Below the pieces are notes generated by a model. It was given only the letters and a program-made list of their open reading frames with translations, did not search any database and had not been told where the DNA came from. A stretch of DNA of 64,000 bases from Ramlibacter sp. (lineage in GTDB: Bacteria > Pseudomonadota > Gammaproteobacteria > Burkholderiales > Burkholderiaceae_C), in assembly GCA_019635415.1 (NCBI GenBank), contig JAHBZN010000001.1, positions 744,001 to 808,000 of the forward strand, written 5' to 3'. The position numbers and the translations under genes were made by a program. This document shows, piece by piece, positions 37,133 to 45,993 of this stretch (the stretch's first letter is position 1; every line of letters starts with the position of its first letter).

Positions 37133-37906
37133 ATGTTGCGTCTTTCGAGATGGGTTGGAGAGTGGCTGGCGCGCTACCTGTCAAAACCCCGCGCCGGCGT
37201 GCAGGTGGGTACGCCGGCAGACCCGGCGCGGCTGCTGCGCTGCCTGGAGCCGGGTGACGTGCTTCTGGTGGAAGGGTCCAGCCGGATTGCGACAGCGATC
37301 AAGTACCTCACCCAATCCACCTGGTCGCATGCCGCCCTGTACGTGGGGCCCGGGCTGGGCGGAACCGACGAGGCCGGCGAGCCCCTGCTGTTCGTCGAGG
37401 CTGATGTGGTGCTGGGCGTCTGCAAGCGGCCGCTGGCGCAATACCGCGACCTGCACACCCGCATCTGCCGGCCGCACGGCCTGACGCCGCAGGACCGGCG
37501 CCACCTCCTCGATGAAGTCGTGGGCCGGCTTGGCAGCCGCTACGACCTCAAGAACGTGCTGGACCTGGCGCGCTACCTGCTGCCCGCGCCCCCGGTGCCG
37601 GGCCACTGGCGTCGAAAAATGATCGCGCTGGGCAGCGGGGACCCCACGCGCGCCATCTGTTCCTCGCTGATTGCCGAAGCCTTCCAGAACGTGGGCTATC
37701 CGGTTCTGCCCAGGATCACGCACGAGCAGAAGCAGGGCGCCGCGAACCGCCGCATGCGCCGCGAGATCTGGCATATCCGCCACCACAGCCTCTATGCGCC
37801 GCGCGACTTTGACGTGTCGCCTTACTTCGGCATCGTCAAGCCGACGCTCGAAGCCGGGTTTGACTACCGCCGGATCCCCTGGCAGACCCCGGAGCCGACA
37901 GCCTGA
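37133..37906 (+). CDS. YiiX-like permuted NlpC/P60 (papain-like) hydrolase
   Basis: This 257-aa protein has the order typical of permuted papain-fold amidases: LEPGDVLLVEG, then a His in STWSHAALYVG, and the nucleophile-type Cys in AICSSLIAEAFQ far downstream. No signal peptide is obvious. Relatives include YiiX and YebB, whose substrates are unclear. ATG 37133 chosen; separated from the helicase by a terminator. Confidence 0.85.
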   Translation: MLRLSRWVGEWLARYLSKPRAGVQVGTPADPARLLRCLEPGDVLLVEGSSRIATAIKYLTQSTWSHAALYVGPGLGGTDEAGEPLLFVEADVVLGVCKRPLAQYRDLHTRICRPHGLTPQDRRHLLDEVVGRLGSRYDLKNVLDLARYLLPAPPVPGHWRRKMIALGSGDPTRAICSSLIAEAFQNVGYPVLPRITHEQKQGAANRRMRREIWHIRHHSLYAPRDFDVSPYFGIVKPTLEAGFDYRRIPWQTPEPTA

Positions 37907-37911
37907 CGGGC

Positions 37912-39141
37912 TCAACCCGTGACGGCACGGCCAATCTCGGGCCACTGGCGGTGCAGCACCACCCAGGCTATCAGCCCCACGCACATCATGGCCAGCGAGG
38001 CCGCCGCCAGGCTCACGGACGAATGCATCACCAGCGGTGCAATGAGGCCGGCCACGAGGCCGTTGGCCGTGGATCCGATGCAGGCCTGCAGCGACGACGC
38101 CAATCCCCTGCGTTGAGGGTACAGGTCCAGCACCAGCAAGGTCACCACCGGCACCATCAGCGCCCAGCCGAAGGCGAACACGGCGATCGGGATCAGCGAC
38201 CAGCCCACGTGAGGCGGCAGCAGCAGGTTGGCCGCCAGGTTCAGCACCGAGATGCCCAGCATGATGATGAAGCCGTGGCGTATCTGCCGCTTGGGGGCGA
38301 TACGGCCCGCCAGCCGGCCGCTGCACCATGAGCCCGCCATGATCCCGCCAATGGTCAGCACGAAGAACCAGAAGAACTGCGTGGGCTCCAGTCGCAGGTG
38401 GTCACCCAGGAAGGCCGGCGCCGACAGCACGTACAGGAACATGCCGTTGAAGGGCACCCCGCTGGCCAGTGCCAGCAGCAGGAAGCGTGGGTCCAGTCCG
38501 AGTTGCCAGTACCCCTGCATCAGGTTGCGCACCCTGAACGGCTGGCGTTGGCTGACGTGCAGTGTTTCGGGGAGCAGCCGGAAGTTCGCCAGCCACAGGG
38601 CGACGCCCACGGCCGTGAGGAACCAGAAAATGCTGTGCCAGTCGGCATGCACGAACAGCCAGCCACCGACGATGGGCGCCACGGCCGGTGCCACGCCGAA
38701 GTAGATCGTGACCTGGCTCATGACCTTTTGCGCATCGGCGGGCGGAAACATGTCGCGGATCACGGCGCGCGACACCACGATGCCCGCGCCGGTGGACAGG
38801 CCCTGCAGGCCGCGGAAAAACACCAGTTGCCCAATGCTCTGCGACAGCGCGCAGCCGGCCGACGCCAGTGTGAAGACCGCGATGCCCCACAGCACCACCG
38901 GCCGACGGCCGAAGCTGTCGGCCAGGGCCCCGTGGAACAGGTTCATGAAGGCGAAGCCGAACAGATAGGCCGACAGCGTCTGCTGCATCTCCACCGGCGT
39001 GGCGCCGAGCGAGCGGGCGATGCCTGAAAACGCCGGGATGTAGGTGTCGATCGAGAAGGGCCCGAGCATGCCCAGCACGGCCAGAAGGACCGCAAGGGCC
39101 CAGCGCGGGGCTTTCCACAACTGGCTGGCATCGGGGTTCAT
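37912..39141 (-). CDS. Bcr/CflA family multidrug MFS transporter
   Basis: This 409-aa inner-membrane protein has 12 hydrophobic segments and the family motif PFSIDTYIPAF in helix 1, motif A GALADSFGRRPVVLWG and the RAVIRDMF motif of helix 5. It is expected to export drugs by proton antiport. The start at 39141 follows the tRNA-Lys terminator, so it has its own promoter. Substrate unknown. Confidence 0.92.
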   Translation of the reverse strand: MNPDASQLWKAPRWALAVLLAVLGMLGPFSIDTYIPAFSGIARSLGATPVEMQQTLSAYLFGFAFMNLFHGALADSFGRRPVVLWGIAVFTLASAGCALSQSIGQLVFFRGLQGLSTGAGIVVSRAVIRDMFPPADAQKVMSQVTIYFGVAPAVAPIVGGWLFVHADWHSIFWFLTAVGVALWLANFRLLPETLHVSQRQPFRVRNLMQGYWQLGLDPRFLLLALASGVPFNGMFLYVLSAPAFLGDHLRLEPTQFFWFFVLTIGGIMAGSWCSGRLAGRIAPKRQIRHGFIIMLGISVLNLAANLLLPPHVGWSLIPIAVFAFGWALMVPVVTLLVLDLYPQRRGLASSLQACIGSTANGLVAGLIAPLVMHSSVSLAAASLAMMCVGLIAWVVLHRQWPEIGRAVTG

Positions 39142-39154
39142 GGCGGCCCAATTG

Positions 39155-39186
39155 AAAAAGGGACCCGGTCGCAAAGACCGGGTCCC
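39155..39186 (-). terminator. Rho-independent terminator of tRNA-Lys
   Basis: On the minus strand an 11-bp perfect stem GGGACCCGGTC/GACCGGGTCCC with a 5-nt loop is followed by TTTTT, starting 9 nt after the tRNA 3' end. Confidence 0.92.
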
Positions 39187-39194
39187 GTCAGAAG

Positions 39195-39270
39195 TGGTGG
39201 GCCCTGAGTGACTCGAACACTCGACCTACGGATTAAGAGTCCGCTGCTCTACCAACTGAGCTAAGAGCCC
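39195..39270 (-). tRNA. tRNA-Lys (CUU)
   Basis: A 76-nt cloverleaf with acceptor GGGCTCT/AGGGCCC (one G-T pair), D arm GCTC/GAGC, anticodon stem GCGGA/TCCGT with loop CTCTTAA (anticodon CTT), a 5-nt variable loop, T arm GAGTG/CACTC with TTCGAGT, and encoded CCA. It marks the left edge of the island to its right. Confidence 0.95.
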
Positions 39271-39355
39271 ACTTCGAAAAAATGTTTGCTGTGGTGGTGT
39301 AGTCCCCTACTAGAGAGAACCTTCCTGCCTTACCGGCGAGGACACCGTAGGCGAG

Positions 39356-39361
39356 ATTATA
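39356..39361 (-). promoter_or_regulatory. Probable -10 element of tRNA-Lys
   Basis: TATAAT on the minus strand lies 86 nt before the tRNA. The -35 is not clear. The 165 bp between the tRNA and the gene ending at 39436 show nothing else. Confidence 0.5.
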
Positions 39362-39435
39362 TACGATGCGGAGGTCCGGGTGGACTTTGGCTGTCTCCGC
39401 GCATTTCCGACCTTCGATAGCTTGCGCTGCCACGG

Positions 39436-39897
39436 TCAGCGCCCGGGGTTCTTGACCTTCAGATGGCGGCATGAATAGCGCTGCTGCCCCCAGGACACGG
39501 CAAAGGTTTCGGAAACCTCGTACCAGTTGCCGCCTGGATGACCACCGCCGTGGTTCTCCCCCATGCAGGAGCATTCGCAGTGAAAGCCCTCAGCGTTCCA
39601 GCATGCCGGAGCGCATTTCTGGTGCTCCCGGTACAACTGGATCACGTAGACCTCTTGGTGTCGTCTCAGCGCAAGTTTGATCACGCTGTCGAACCACGCT
39701 GTCGGAATTTCCCAGGCCTTGAACTGCGCACACCAATCGGGCTTCAAGCGTCGGCCATCCCGCAGCCACTCCATGTTCCCTTCGGCAAACGGAATGCGTG
39801 CCAAGACCGGGAGTGGCTTATTGCGCTTGAAGATGACCGGGATTTTTCCCTGACGCCAGAGATCCTTCAGTTGCGAGTCGTTCAGATCCTGTGACAT
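39436..39897 (-). CDS. Hypothetical Cys/His-rich island protein
   Basis: This 153-aa protein has a basic N-terminal half (LWRQGKIPVIFKRNKPLPVLARIPF) and a C-terminal third rich in Cys and His (CAPACWNAEGFHCECSCMG, ENHGGGHPGGNWYEV, YSCRHLK) suggesting a metal-binding module. I do not recognise the family. It is the leftmost island gene, on the same strand as the next two, and 20 bp after the 82-aa gene. Confidence 0.7.
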   Translation of the reverse strand: MSQDLNDSQLKDLWRQGKIPVIFKRNKPLPVLARIPFAEGNMEWLRDGRRLKPDWCAQFKAWEIPTAWFDSVIKLALRRHQEVYVIQLYREHQKCAPACWNAEGFHCECSCMGENHGGGHPGGNWYEVSETFAVSWGQQRYSCRHLKVKNPGR

Positions 39898-39917
39898 GAG
39901 GGACTCGACTCCCTGGC

Positions 39918-40166
39918 TCAGCGCTGCTTGTTGGCCTGGGACAGAACCGAAGCCGCCAGTTCTTTCGTCTCTTTGGCGTATCGGTCGCTGGCCAAAACGC
40001 GTGCGGCCTTGTCCTCCATCTGGGCACCGGTCTGTTTGTCGCCGCTGCGCTGAGACAGTGCCGAGGCGGCCAGACTCTTAGCCACTTGCGACGAACTACT
40101 GCTTTGCAGCGTTTCCGACGCCAGCCGACCAATTCGTGAGGACGTCTGCTTTGTGTTCTTGGACAT
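39918..40166 (-). CDS. Hypothetical 82-aa protein
   Basis: A small, Ser/Ala/Lys-rich, probably helical protein (MSKNTKQTSSRIGRLASETLQ...). GAAAGGAACAGCG before ATG 40166 is a usable ribosome site. No family recognised. It lies between the XRE-ImmA gene (17 bp upstream) and the 153-aa gene, forming a minus-strand operon of four genes. Confidence 0.6.
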   Translation of the reverse strand: MSKNTKQTSSRIGRLASETLQSSSSSQVAKSLAASALSQRSGDKQTGAQMEDKAARVLASDRYAKETKELAASVLSQANKQR

Positions 40167-40182
40167 CGCTGTTCCTTTCACA

Positions 40183-41391
40183 TCAGGATTTGGAGACGGG
40201 CCGGAATGGCACCACCTTATTGCCTTGGGCTGGTTGGTCATCAACCTGCTTCTGGGTTGCTTTCAGTCGCGCAAACTCCACGACATTGGTTTTGCCCTGG
40301 AAGTAGCCTTCAGGCAATCCGGCGAGTGCTTCCACGTCGCCCGCAGCCAGTCCGATGTGTCTCGGGATGGCGTCCAAAGGCATGACCTTCTCTTCGACCA
40401 ACAGATCGATGGTGCGACGAAGCAGACGTGGCTGCTCTGGGCGACGGTCCTCGTCTCCGGGTTCCGATTTCGCACCCCACCGAGCAGAGCGACGCTTGAA
40501 AAGCATCAGAGCACCATCTTCATCCAGCATCTCAAGTGCCTTGAGCCGCATGATGATCGCCGCTGCCGACACGCCCCAACGGCGCTTCAACAGCAACAAG
40601 TCATCCAGAGTCGGTGGCACACGAACTTCGCTGGCGAACGTTTCGGCGGGCAGCAAAAAAGCGCCTGCAAAGCGGTGCGCCTGCTGCTCCATCAGTTTGT
40701 GGCGTGCGCTGTCAGTCGTGCGCTGAATGTGTCGATGCAGAACAAGATGCCCGATTTCGTGGGCAAGGTCGAAGCGACTGCGGTAACCATTGTCCTTGTC
40801 GGCGGACAGGAGGATCAACGGTCGGCCCAATACCTCGCTCCAAGCCGACAGTCCTTCAATCTGGGCCACGCCGGTTTCTTCCCGAACGAGGATTACCCCA
40901 GCGCCTTCCACGGCCAGTGCCAAGTCTTGAATCGCCGAGCGGCCCAGACGCCACAGATCCCGGCATTCGCAGGCAGCCTTCTCGATATCCTCGTTTGTGA
41001 TCTGCTCCGGCTCGGTGTAATCACGAGAGGGCAAATTGACATCGGGGTAGTCAACGTACTCCATCAGGGCAGCCGCCACGTCTTGGGCCCACTCAAGGCG
41101 GGCCTCCAGCATGGCGCGTGCAGCGACGTGCGCTGACGCGTTGCTGCGAAAAAGCGGCAACGACAACTTCGCCCCGGGCGCACGCGTAAACCATTCTGGC
41201 GTGACGTTGACCACGCCAGCAAGGCGTTCAAGCGCGTCACGCTCGGGCGCTTGCGTTCCTGCGCGCCACTTACTGACGGTCGCCGGAGACACGTCGACCA
41301 TTGAGGCCAGCTGGACTTGAGTCAGACGACGGGCCGCAAGAATTTGGCTAAGTCGATCTTTCTGAAATCCTTGTACACCACCCCTGCTCAT
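40183..41391 (-). CDS. XRE regulator with ImmA/IrrE metallopeptidase domain
   Basis: This 402-aa fusion has an N-terminal XRE helix-turn-helix (residues 10-65: LTQVQLASMVDVSPATVSKWRAG) and an ImmA/IrrE-like domain with the zinc motif HEIGH at 211-215 and a later Glu-rich helix (QQAHRFAGAFLLPAE). Such proteins cleave partner repressors or act as short-chain stress regulators. Its start overlaps the stop of the 223-aa gene by 4 nt, so that protein is the likely partner. The C-terminal third is unassigned. Confidence 0.88.
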   Translation of the reverse strand: MSRGGVQGFQKDRLSQILAARRLTQVQLASMVDVSPATVSKWRAGTQAPERDALERLAGVVNVTPEWFTRAPGAKLSLPLFRSNASAHVAARAMLEARLEWAQDVAAALMEYVDYPDVNLPSRDYTEPEQITNEDIEKAACECRDLWRLGRSAIQDLALAVEGAGVILVREETGVAQIEGLSAWSEVLGRPLILLSADKDNGYRSRFDLAHEIGHLVLHRHIQRTTDSARHKLMEQQAHRFAGAFLLPAETFASEVRVPPTLDDLLLLKRRWGVSAAAIIMRLKALEMLDEDGALMLFKRRSARWGAKSEPGDEDRRPEQPRLLRRTIDLLVEEKVMPLDAIPRHIGLAAGDVEALAGLPEGYFQGKTNVVEFARLKATQKQVDDQPAQGNKVVPFRPVSKS

Positions 41392-42044
41392 GATCCTGTT
41401 CCGTCTTTGTCTTGTTGTTTGCCAATGTTCTTCTTCAGCTTCGGCACAGCCAAATCGTCCTGGCCTGCTGTCGGCTGCTGGTCGTAGCGCTTGATGAATG
41501 CGTCAATGGGTTCCCGGAAAAGCCAGCCTTGCATATGGCGATCTGGAACCGCGATTTCGATGGAGACGGGTGTGTCCGGCTGGCTATGCAGCGACCCTGC
41601 AAAGCAGGCCACGACGAACACAACCGCTTGGGATGGCTCCACGTAGCCTGAAAAGAGTCCGGGTTGAACCAGTGGCTCGATGGCTGCGTTCGCCAGGGAC
41701 ATCTGTTTTCGGGTTTCGCTACGCCGCCCGCTGTTCCAGACCCCATACTTGGTGTTGAACCGTGCCAAGGTGAAGATCCCAGACCGGCCTGTGACGATCT
41801 GATTGCCGCGTAGCGGTGAGGGAGATGCGTCTGCAACGGCGAGAGCGCGATGGAAGGACTCGTTCATATGGAAGTGGCGCAACTGCCCCACCACGCTGGG
41901 CAAGTGCCCGTCATCCATCCCTCGCGCCGCAGCATAGGCACGTTGAGCGCCGACCAGCTTGGCTTCTTCGAGGCCCATGACAAGCTCACGCGGGATATTC
42001 CTCACAAGCAGGTCATGGATCGTTTCTTGGTTCGGCTGGGCCAT
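41388..42044 (-). CDS. Hypothetical partner of the XRE-ImmA protein
   Basis: About 218 aa from ATG 42044, which has GGAG 6 nt upstream; ATG 42059 would add five residues. The sequence reads as a soluble mixed protein (GRSGIFTLARFNTKYGVW..., SIEIAVPDRHMQGWLF) with a Lys-rich tail; no known domain seen by me. The 4-nt overlap with the downstream XRE-ImmA gene implies a two-component pair, as in phage-type ImmA/ImmR or toxin-antitoxin modules. Confidence 0.7.
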   Translation of the reverse strand: MAQPNQETIHDLLVRNIPRELVMGLEEAKLVGAQRAYAAARGMDDGHLPSVVGQLRHFHMNESFHRALAVADASPSPLRGNQIVTGRSGIFTLARFNTKYGVWNSGRRSETRKQMSLANAAIEPLVQPGLFSGYVEPSQAVVFVVACFAGSLHSQPDTPVSIEIAVPDRHMQGWLFREPIDAFIKRYDQQPTAGQDDLAVPKLKKNIGKQQDKDGTGS

Positions 42045-42269
42045 TGGCAACTCCGTCATCGGATTTCGTTCAAGCGGATTCTATCATCAAATAATTTCGC
42101 TTAAAAGGTTTTCATTTAGGGGATGCTGCGATTGAGGCGGTAACGCCCCCGATTTGTAGCGCGCCCAGCGGATCGTTTGCCTACAGCGATAACGGGAGAA
42201 CGTGGGCTAAATGTTTCGTTTTGTCTTCCAGAAGTTGCATTCGACGAAATAACGGAACATACTCCACCC

Positions 42270-42875
42270 ATGCTCTCCAGTACCCACAATCAACGCGTCC
42301 TCGATCTGGCCAGCCATAAGGGGCTACTGCGCGCCAGCGATCTGGACGCCATCAGTGCGCCTCGGGTCGTTCTGACGCGCCTGACCGCTGCGGGTCTACT
42401 AGAGAAGGTGGGGCGTGGCCTGTACCGTCTGCCGGATGCACAGGTTTCGGAATTCGAGAGCCTTGGCACCATCGCCACCAAGGTACCTCAAGCGGTGTTC
42501 TGCCTGCTTACAGCGCTGCAGTTTCATGAGCTGACCACACAGCTGCCGCGTCAGATCTGGATCGCCATGCCTCGGGGCAGCCACCCGCCCCGGGTCGACT
42601 ACCCGCCCGTCAAGATGGTGCAGTTCACGGGTGATGCCTACTCGGCAGGGATTGAGGAAGTCGAACGCGACGGTGTCAGGCTCCGGGTGTACGGCGTGGC
42701 CAAGACCGTGGCGGATTGCTTCAAGCACCGCAACAAGATCGGGCTGGATGTGGCGCTGGAGGCGCTGAAGGACGCCCGGGCGCGCAGCAAGGCCTCCGTC
42801 GACGACATCTGGCGTTTCGCCAAGATATGCCGCGTGGCCAATGTGATGCGCCCCTATCTGGAGAGCGTTGGATGA
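42270..42875 (+). CDS. abiEi: AbiEi-type antitoxin (type IV toxin-antitoxin)
   Basis: This 201-aa protein has an N-terminal winged helix (NQRVLDLASHKGLLRASDLDA, RVVLTRLTAAGLLEKVGRGLYRLPDA) and the C-terminal AbiEi antitoxin domain (IWIAMPRGSHPP, GVAKTVADCFKHRNKIG). It should repress its own promoter and counter the toxin. ATG 42270 chosen. The 210-bp gap upstream to the divergent gene is A/T-rich around 42080-42120 and probably holds both promoters. Stop overlaps the toxin ATG. Confidence 0.92.
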   Translation: MLSSTHNQRVLDLASHKGLLRASDLDAISAPRVVLTRLTAAGLLEKVGRGLYRLPDAQVSEFESLGTIATKVPQAVFCLLTALQFHELTTQLPRQIWIAMPRGSHPPRVDYPPVKMVQFTGDAYSAGIEEVERDGVRLRVYGVAKTVADCFKHRNKIGLDVALEALKDARARSKASVDDIWRFAKICRVANVMRPYLESVG

Positions 42876-43735
42876 GTGCTGCCACACCAAATGTCGCGGC
42901 ATCCGTACGTGCGCGTCTGCTCAATGTCGCCAAGGCGCAAGGCGTCGATTTCAATCAGGTGCTGGTGCGCTTTGCCTTGGAGCGCATCCTCTATCGGCTG
43001 ACCCAGTCGCCGCACGCGGACCGTTTTCTGCTCAAAGGTGCGCTGCTGTTCACGCTCTGGTACGACATGCCACACCGGGCTACACGCGATGCCGATCTGT
43101 TGGGTTTCGGCGCCAGCGATCTGGAGTCAGTGGCCCAAGTATTCCAGGACATCGCAGCCGTACCGGTCGACGACGGCATCGTGTTCGACCCAGCCTCCGT
43201 CACGGTCGAGGAGATCCGCAAGGAAGCAGGCTACGGTGGCGTTCGCGTGATGATTGCAGGCGATCTTGCCAGAGCACGCTGCAAGACCCAGATCGATGTC
43301 GGCTTCGGCGACGCCGTCACCCCGGCACCTGTTGATTCGGTCTACCCAGTACTGCTGGAGGAAATGCCCGCGCCACGGCTGCGGGCCTACCCAACGTACA
43401 CCGTCATCGCGGAAAAGCTCCACGCCATCGCTTTGCTGGGCATGACCAACAGCCGCTTGAAGGACTACTTCGATCTATCGGTGCTGTTGGAACGAGAAAC
43501 TCTGGACACCGATCTGCTGGCCCAGGCGATCAAGGCCACGTTTGTAAGACGGGGCATGGCAGTTCCTGAAGCGCTGCCAGTCGGCCTGACGGACGAGTTT
43601 GCACACGACGCTTCGCGCCAGGCGCTGTGGCTGGCATTTCTCAAGAAGAACGAACTTCCGCCAGAACCCTTGCCCGCCATCGTTGGCCGCTTGAGCGTGG
43701 CATTGGCACCCGCGTTGAACACCGTCGCTCGTTGA
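42872..43735 (+). CDS. abiEii: AbiEii-type nucleotidyltransferase toxin
   Basis: This 287-aa protein has the AbiEii/AbiGii pattern: FLLKGALLFTLWYD, RATRDADLLGF with the DxD catalytic pair, and IAEKLHAIALLGMTNSRLKDYFDLSVL. Members transfer nucleotides, some to tRNA ends, and stop growth. ATG 42872 overlaps the antitoxin stop (ATGA). Length and order are normal for an AbiE phage-abortive pair. Confidence 0.92.
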   Translation: MSAATPNVAASVRARLLNVAKAQGVDFNQVLVRFALERILYRLTQSPHADRFLLKGALLFTLWYDMPHRATRDADLLGFGASDLESVAQVFQDIAAVPVDDGIVFDPASVTVEEIRKEAGYGGVRVMIAGDLARARCKTQIDVGFGDAVTPAPVDSVYPVLLEEMPAPRLRAYPTYTVIAEKLHAIALLGMTNSRLKDYFDLSVLLERETLDTDLLAQAIKATFVRRGMAVPEALPVGLTDEFAHDASRQALWLAFLKKNELPPEPLPAIVGRLSVALAPALNTVAR

Positions 43736-43817
43736 ATATCCCTTCATAGGGCAGCCGCTTCGCGCCCTTCGCCACGGTCAGTGGCGGTCTCCATACGGAC
43801 TTTGCATGGAGACCACG

Positions 43818-44252
43818 ATGACTACCCGACTTTGCGCACACTGCGGCCACCCCTTCGAACCTCGTCCACAGGTTCCCGACCAAGCGTTCTGCTCCGTCCC
43901 TGAATGCCAGCGGGCTCGCAAGCGCGAATGGCAGCGGGCAAAGCTCCGGTCCGATCCCGACTACCGGATCAACCAGCGCGCTGCCCAACAGGCGTGGTCG
44001 CTGCGCAATCAAGACTACTGGCGCAACTACCGCGACGCCCGGCCCGAGTACGAGCAATACAACCGCGAGCGGCAGCGTCTGCGTGATGCCAACGGGGCAG
44101 ATGTCGATCTTGCAAAGATGGACGCGTGCGACCTGCCAACCGGCCTGTACCGCATCACCCGACATCCGGCGCTTCCGAGGGGAAACGGCGATTCGTGGGT
44201 CGTCGAAATCACGCCGGTCTGCGTGACGTGTCCGTGCAAGATGGACGTGTAA
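43818..44252 (+). CDS. Small zinc-finger-like protein before the recombinase
   Basis: This 144-aa protein starts at ATG 43818 with GGAG 6 nt upstream (ATG 43806 is an alternative). It opens with CAHCGHPFEPRPQVPDQAFC and CSVPEC, a four-Cys zinc finger, followed by a highly basic helical stretch (RKREWQRAKLRSDPDYRINQ) and a C-terminal CVTCPCK. I know this type as a companion of serine-recombinase cassettes, function unknown. A 163-bp gap to the recombinase shows no other gene. Confidence 0.75.
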   Translation: MTTRLCAHCGHPFEPRPQVPDQAFCSVPECQRARKREWQRAKLRSDPDYRINQRAAQQAWSLRNQDYWRNYRDARPEYEQYNRERQRLRDANGADVDLAKMDACDLPTGLYRITRHPALPRGNGDSWVVEITPVCVTCPCKMDV

Positions 44253-44415
44253 AGAGAGGACTTGATCGACACACCGGCCATCCGCACGTAACTTCGACCC
44301 CAAACAGGCTCTCGAATGTTCTGCATGGCAACGATTCCGACCGTGTGCGCTGCCGCCTTGGTGCGGCGTCGCGTCCATTGAAAGGAGTGGCGGACCCGAG
44401 AGCACCAATCACAGA

Positions 44416-45993
44416 GTGACCGGGCCTATGCAAGAGATCGAACCTCCTCCACACCCGCCGGGGTCGGGCCCGGTGCTTCGGGCCGCGCAATACGTGCGGA
44501 TGTCGACCGAGCACCAGCAGTACTCGACGGAGAACCAGGGCGACAAAATCCGCGAGTACGCCACCCGGCGCAACATCGAGATCGTCCGCACCTACGCCGA
44601 CGAAGGCAAGAGCGGACTGCGCATCGATGGCCGTCAGGCGCTGCAGCGACTGATCAGGGATGTCGAAACGGACAACGCGGACTTCCAGATCATCCTCGTC
44701 TATGACGTGAGCCGCTGGGGCCGGTTCCAGGACGCCGACGAGAGCGCCTATTACGAGTACATCTGCCGCCGCGCTGGCATCCAGGTCGCCTACTGCGCCG
44801 AGCAGTTCGAGAACGACGGCTCGCCCGTGTCCACCATCGTCAAGGGCGTCAAACGCGCGATGGCCGGTGAATACAGCCGGGAATTGTCGGCCAAGGTGTT
44901 CGCAGGGCAGTGCCGCCTGATCGAACTGGGGTTTCGGCAAGGCGGGCCCGCAGGCTATGGCCTTCGTCGCGTGCTGATCGACCAGTCCGGATCGGTCAAG
45001 AGTGAACTCTCTCGCGGCGAGCACAAGAGCTTGCAAACCGACCGCGTCATCCTGCAGCCCGGGCCGGATGCGGAGGTCGCCTTCGTCAACCGGATCTACC
45101 TTTGGTTCGTAGACGACAACCTGACCGAATCGGAAATCGCCGAACGTCTCAACACCCAGGGCATTCGCACTGACCTCGGTCGTGACTGGACGCGCGCCAC
45201 CGTGCGCGAGGTGTTGTCCAACGAAAAATACATCGGCAACAACGTCTACAACAGGCGCTCCTTCAAGCTCAAGAAGCATCGGGTGGTCAACAACCCCGAG
45301 ATGTGGATCAAGAAGGAAGGCGCGTTCGAGGGCATCGTCCCACCTGACTTGTTCTACACCGCACAAGGCATCCTACGCGCACGGGCACATCGATACACCG
45401 ACGAAGAGCTGATCGAAAAGCTACGCAGCCTGTACCAGCGGCACGGTTATCTCTCCGGCCTGATCATCGATGAAACCGAAGGGATGCCCTCGGCTGCGGC
45501 CTATGCACACCGTTTCGGCAGCCTGATCCGCGCGTACCAAACAGTTGGCTTCACCCCGGATCGGGACTACCAGTATCTGGAGGTGAACCAGTTCCTGCGC
45601 CGATTGCACCCGGAAATCGTCGGCCAGACCGAACGGATGATCGCCGAGGTCGGCGGTGCGGTCGAACGCGATCCGGCGACCGACCTGCTGACGGTCAACC
45701 GTGAGTTCACCGTCTCGCTGGTGCTGGCCCGTTGCCAGCAGCTCGACAACGGGCGACGGCGCTGGAAAGTACGCTTCGACACCAGCCTGGCCCCGGACAT
45801 CACCGTGGCCGTGCGTCTGGACGATGGCAACCAAGCCGCACTGGACTACTACCTGCTGCCTCGACTGGATTTCGGTCAGCCGCGCATCCATCTGGCCGAT
45901 CACAACGGCATCGAGTTCGAGTGCTACCACTTCGACAGCCTGGACTACCTGTATGGCATGGCCCGGCGCATCCGCATCAGGAGGGCCGCATGA
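44416..45993 (+). CDS. Large serine recombinase (resolvase/invertase family)
   Basis: This 525-aa protein has the resolvase catalytic domain with YVRMSTEHQQYSTENQ (Ser near residue 30), GKSGLRIDGRQALQRL, and the VYDVSRWGRFQD strand, followed by the Recombinase domain (GYGLRRVL, and WTRATVREVLSNEKYIGN). The last third has no obvious zinc ribbon or coiled coil and ends with unusual beta-rich sequence. GTG 44416 or ATG 44428 starts it. It should cut and rejoin DNA via 5'-phosphoserine, presumably mobilising the island. The stop overlaps the next ATG. Confidence 0.92.
   Translation: MTGPMQEIEPPPHPPGSGPVLRAAQYVRMSTEHQQYSTENQGDKIREYATRRNIEIVRTYADEGKSGLRIDGRQALQRLIRDVETDNADFQIILVYDVSRWGRFQDADESAYYEYICRRAGIQVAYCAEQFENDGSPVSTIVKGVKRAMAGEYSRELSAKVFAGQCRLIELGFRQGGPAGYGLRRVLIDQSGSVKSELSRGEHKSLQTDRVILQPGPDAEVAFVNRIYLWFVDDNLTESEIAERLNTQGIRTDLGRDWTRATVREVLSNEKYIGNNVYNRRSFKLKKHRVVNNPEMWIKKEGAFEGIVPPDLFYTAQGILRARAHRYTDEELIEKLRSLYQRHGYLSGLIIDETEGMPSAAAYAHRFGSLIRAYQTVGFTPDRDYQYLEVNQFLRRLHPEIVGQTERMIAEVGGAVERDPATDLLTVNREFTVSLVLARCQQLDNGRRRWKVRFDTSLAPDITVAVRLDDGNQAALDYYLLPRLDFGQPRIHLADHNGIEFECYHFDSLDYLYGMARRIRIRRAA

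Noticed and set aside
39233..39574. A 113-codon minus-strand frame running through the tRNA-Lys 5' end
   Set aside because: It overlaps the tRNA and its promoter and shows no protein-like pattern.
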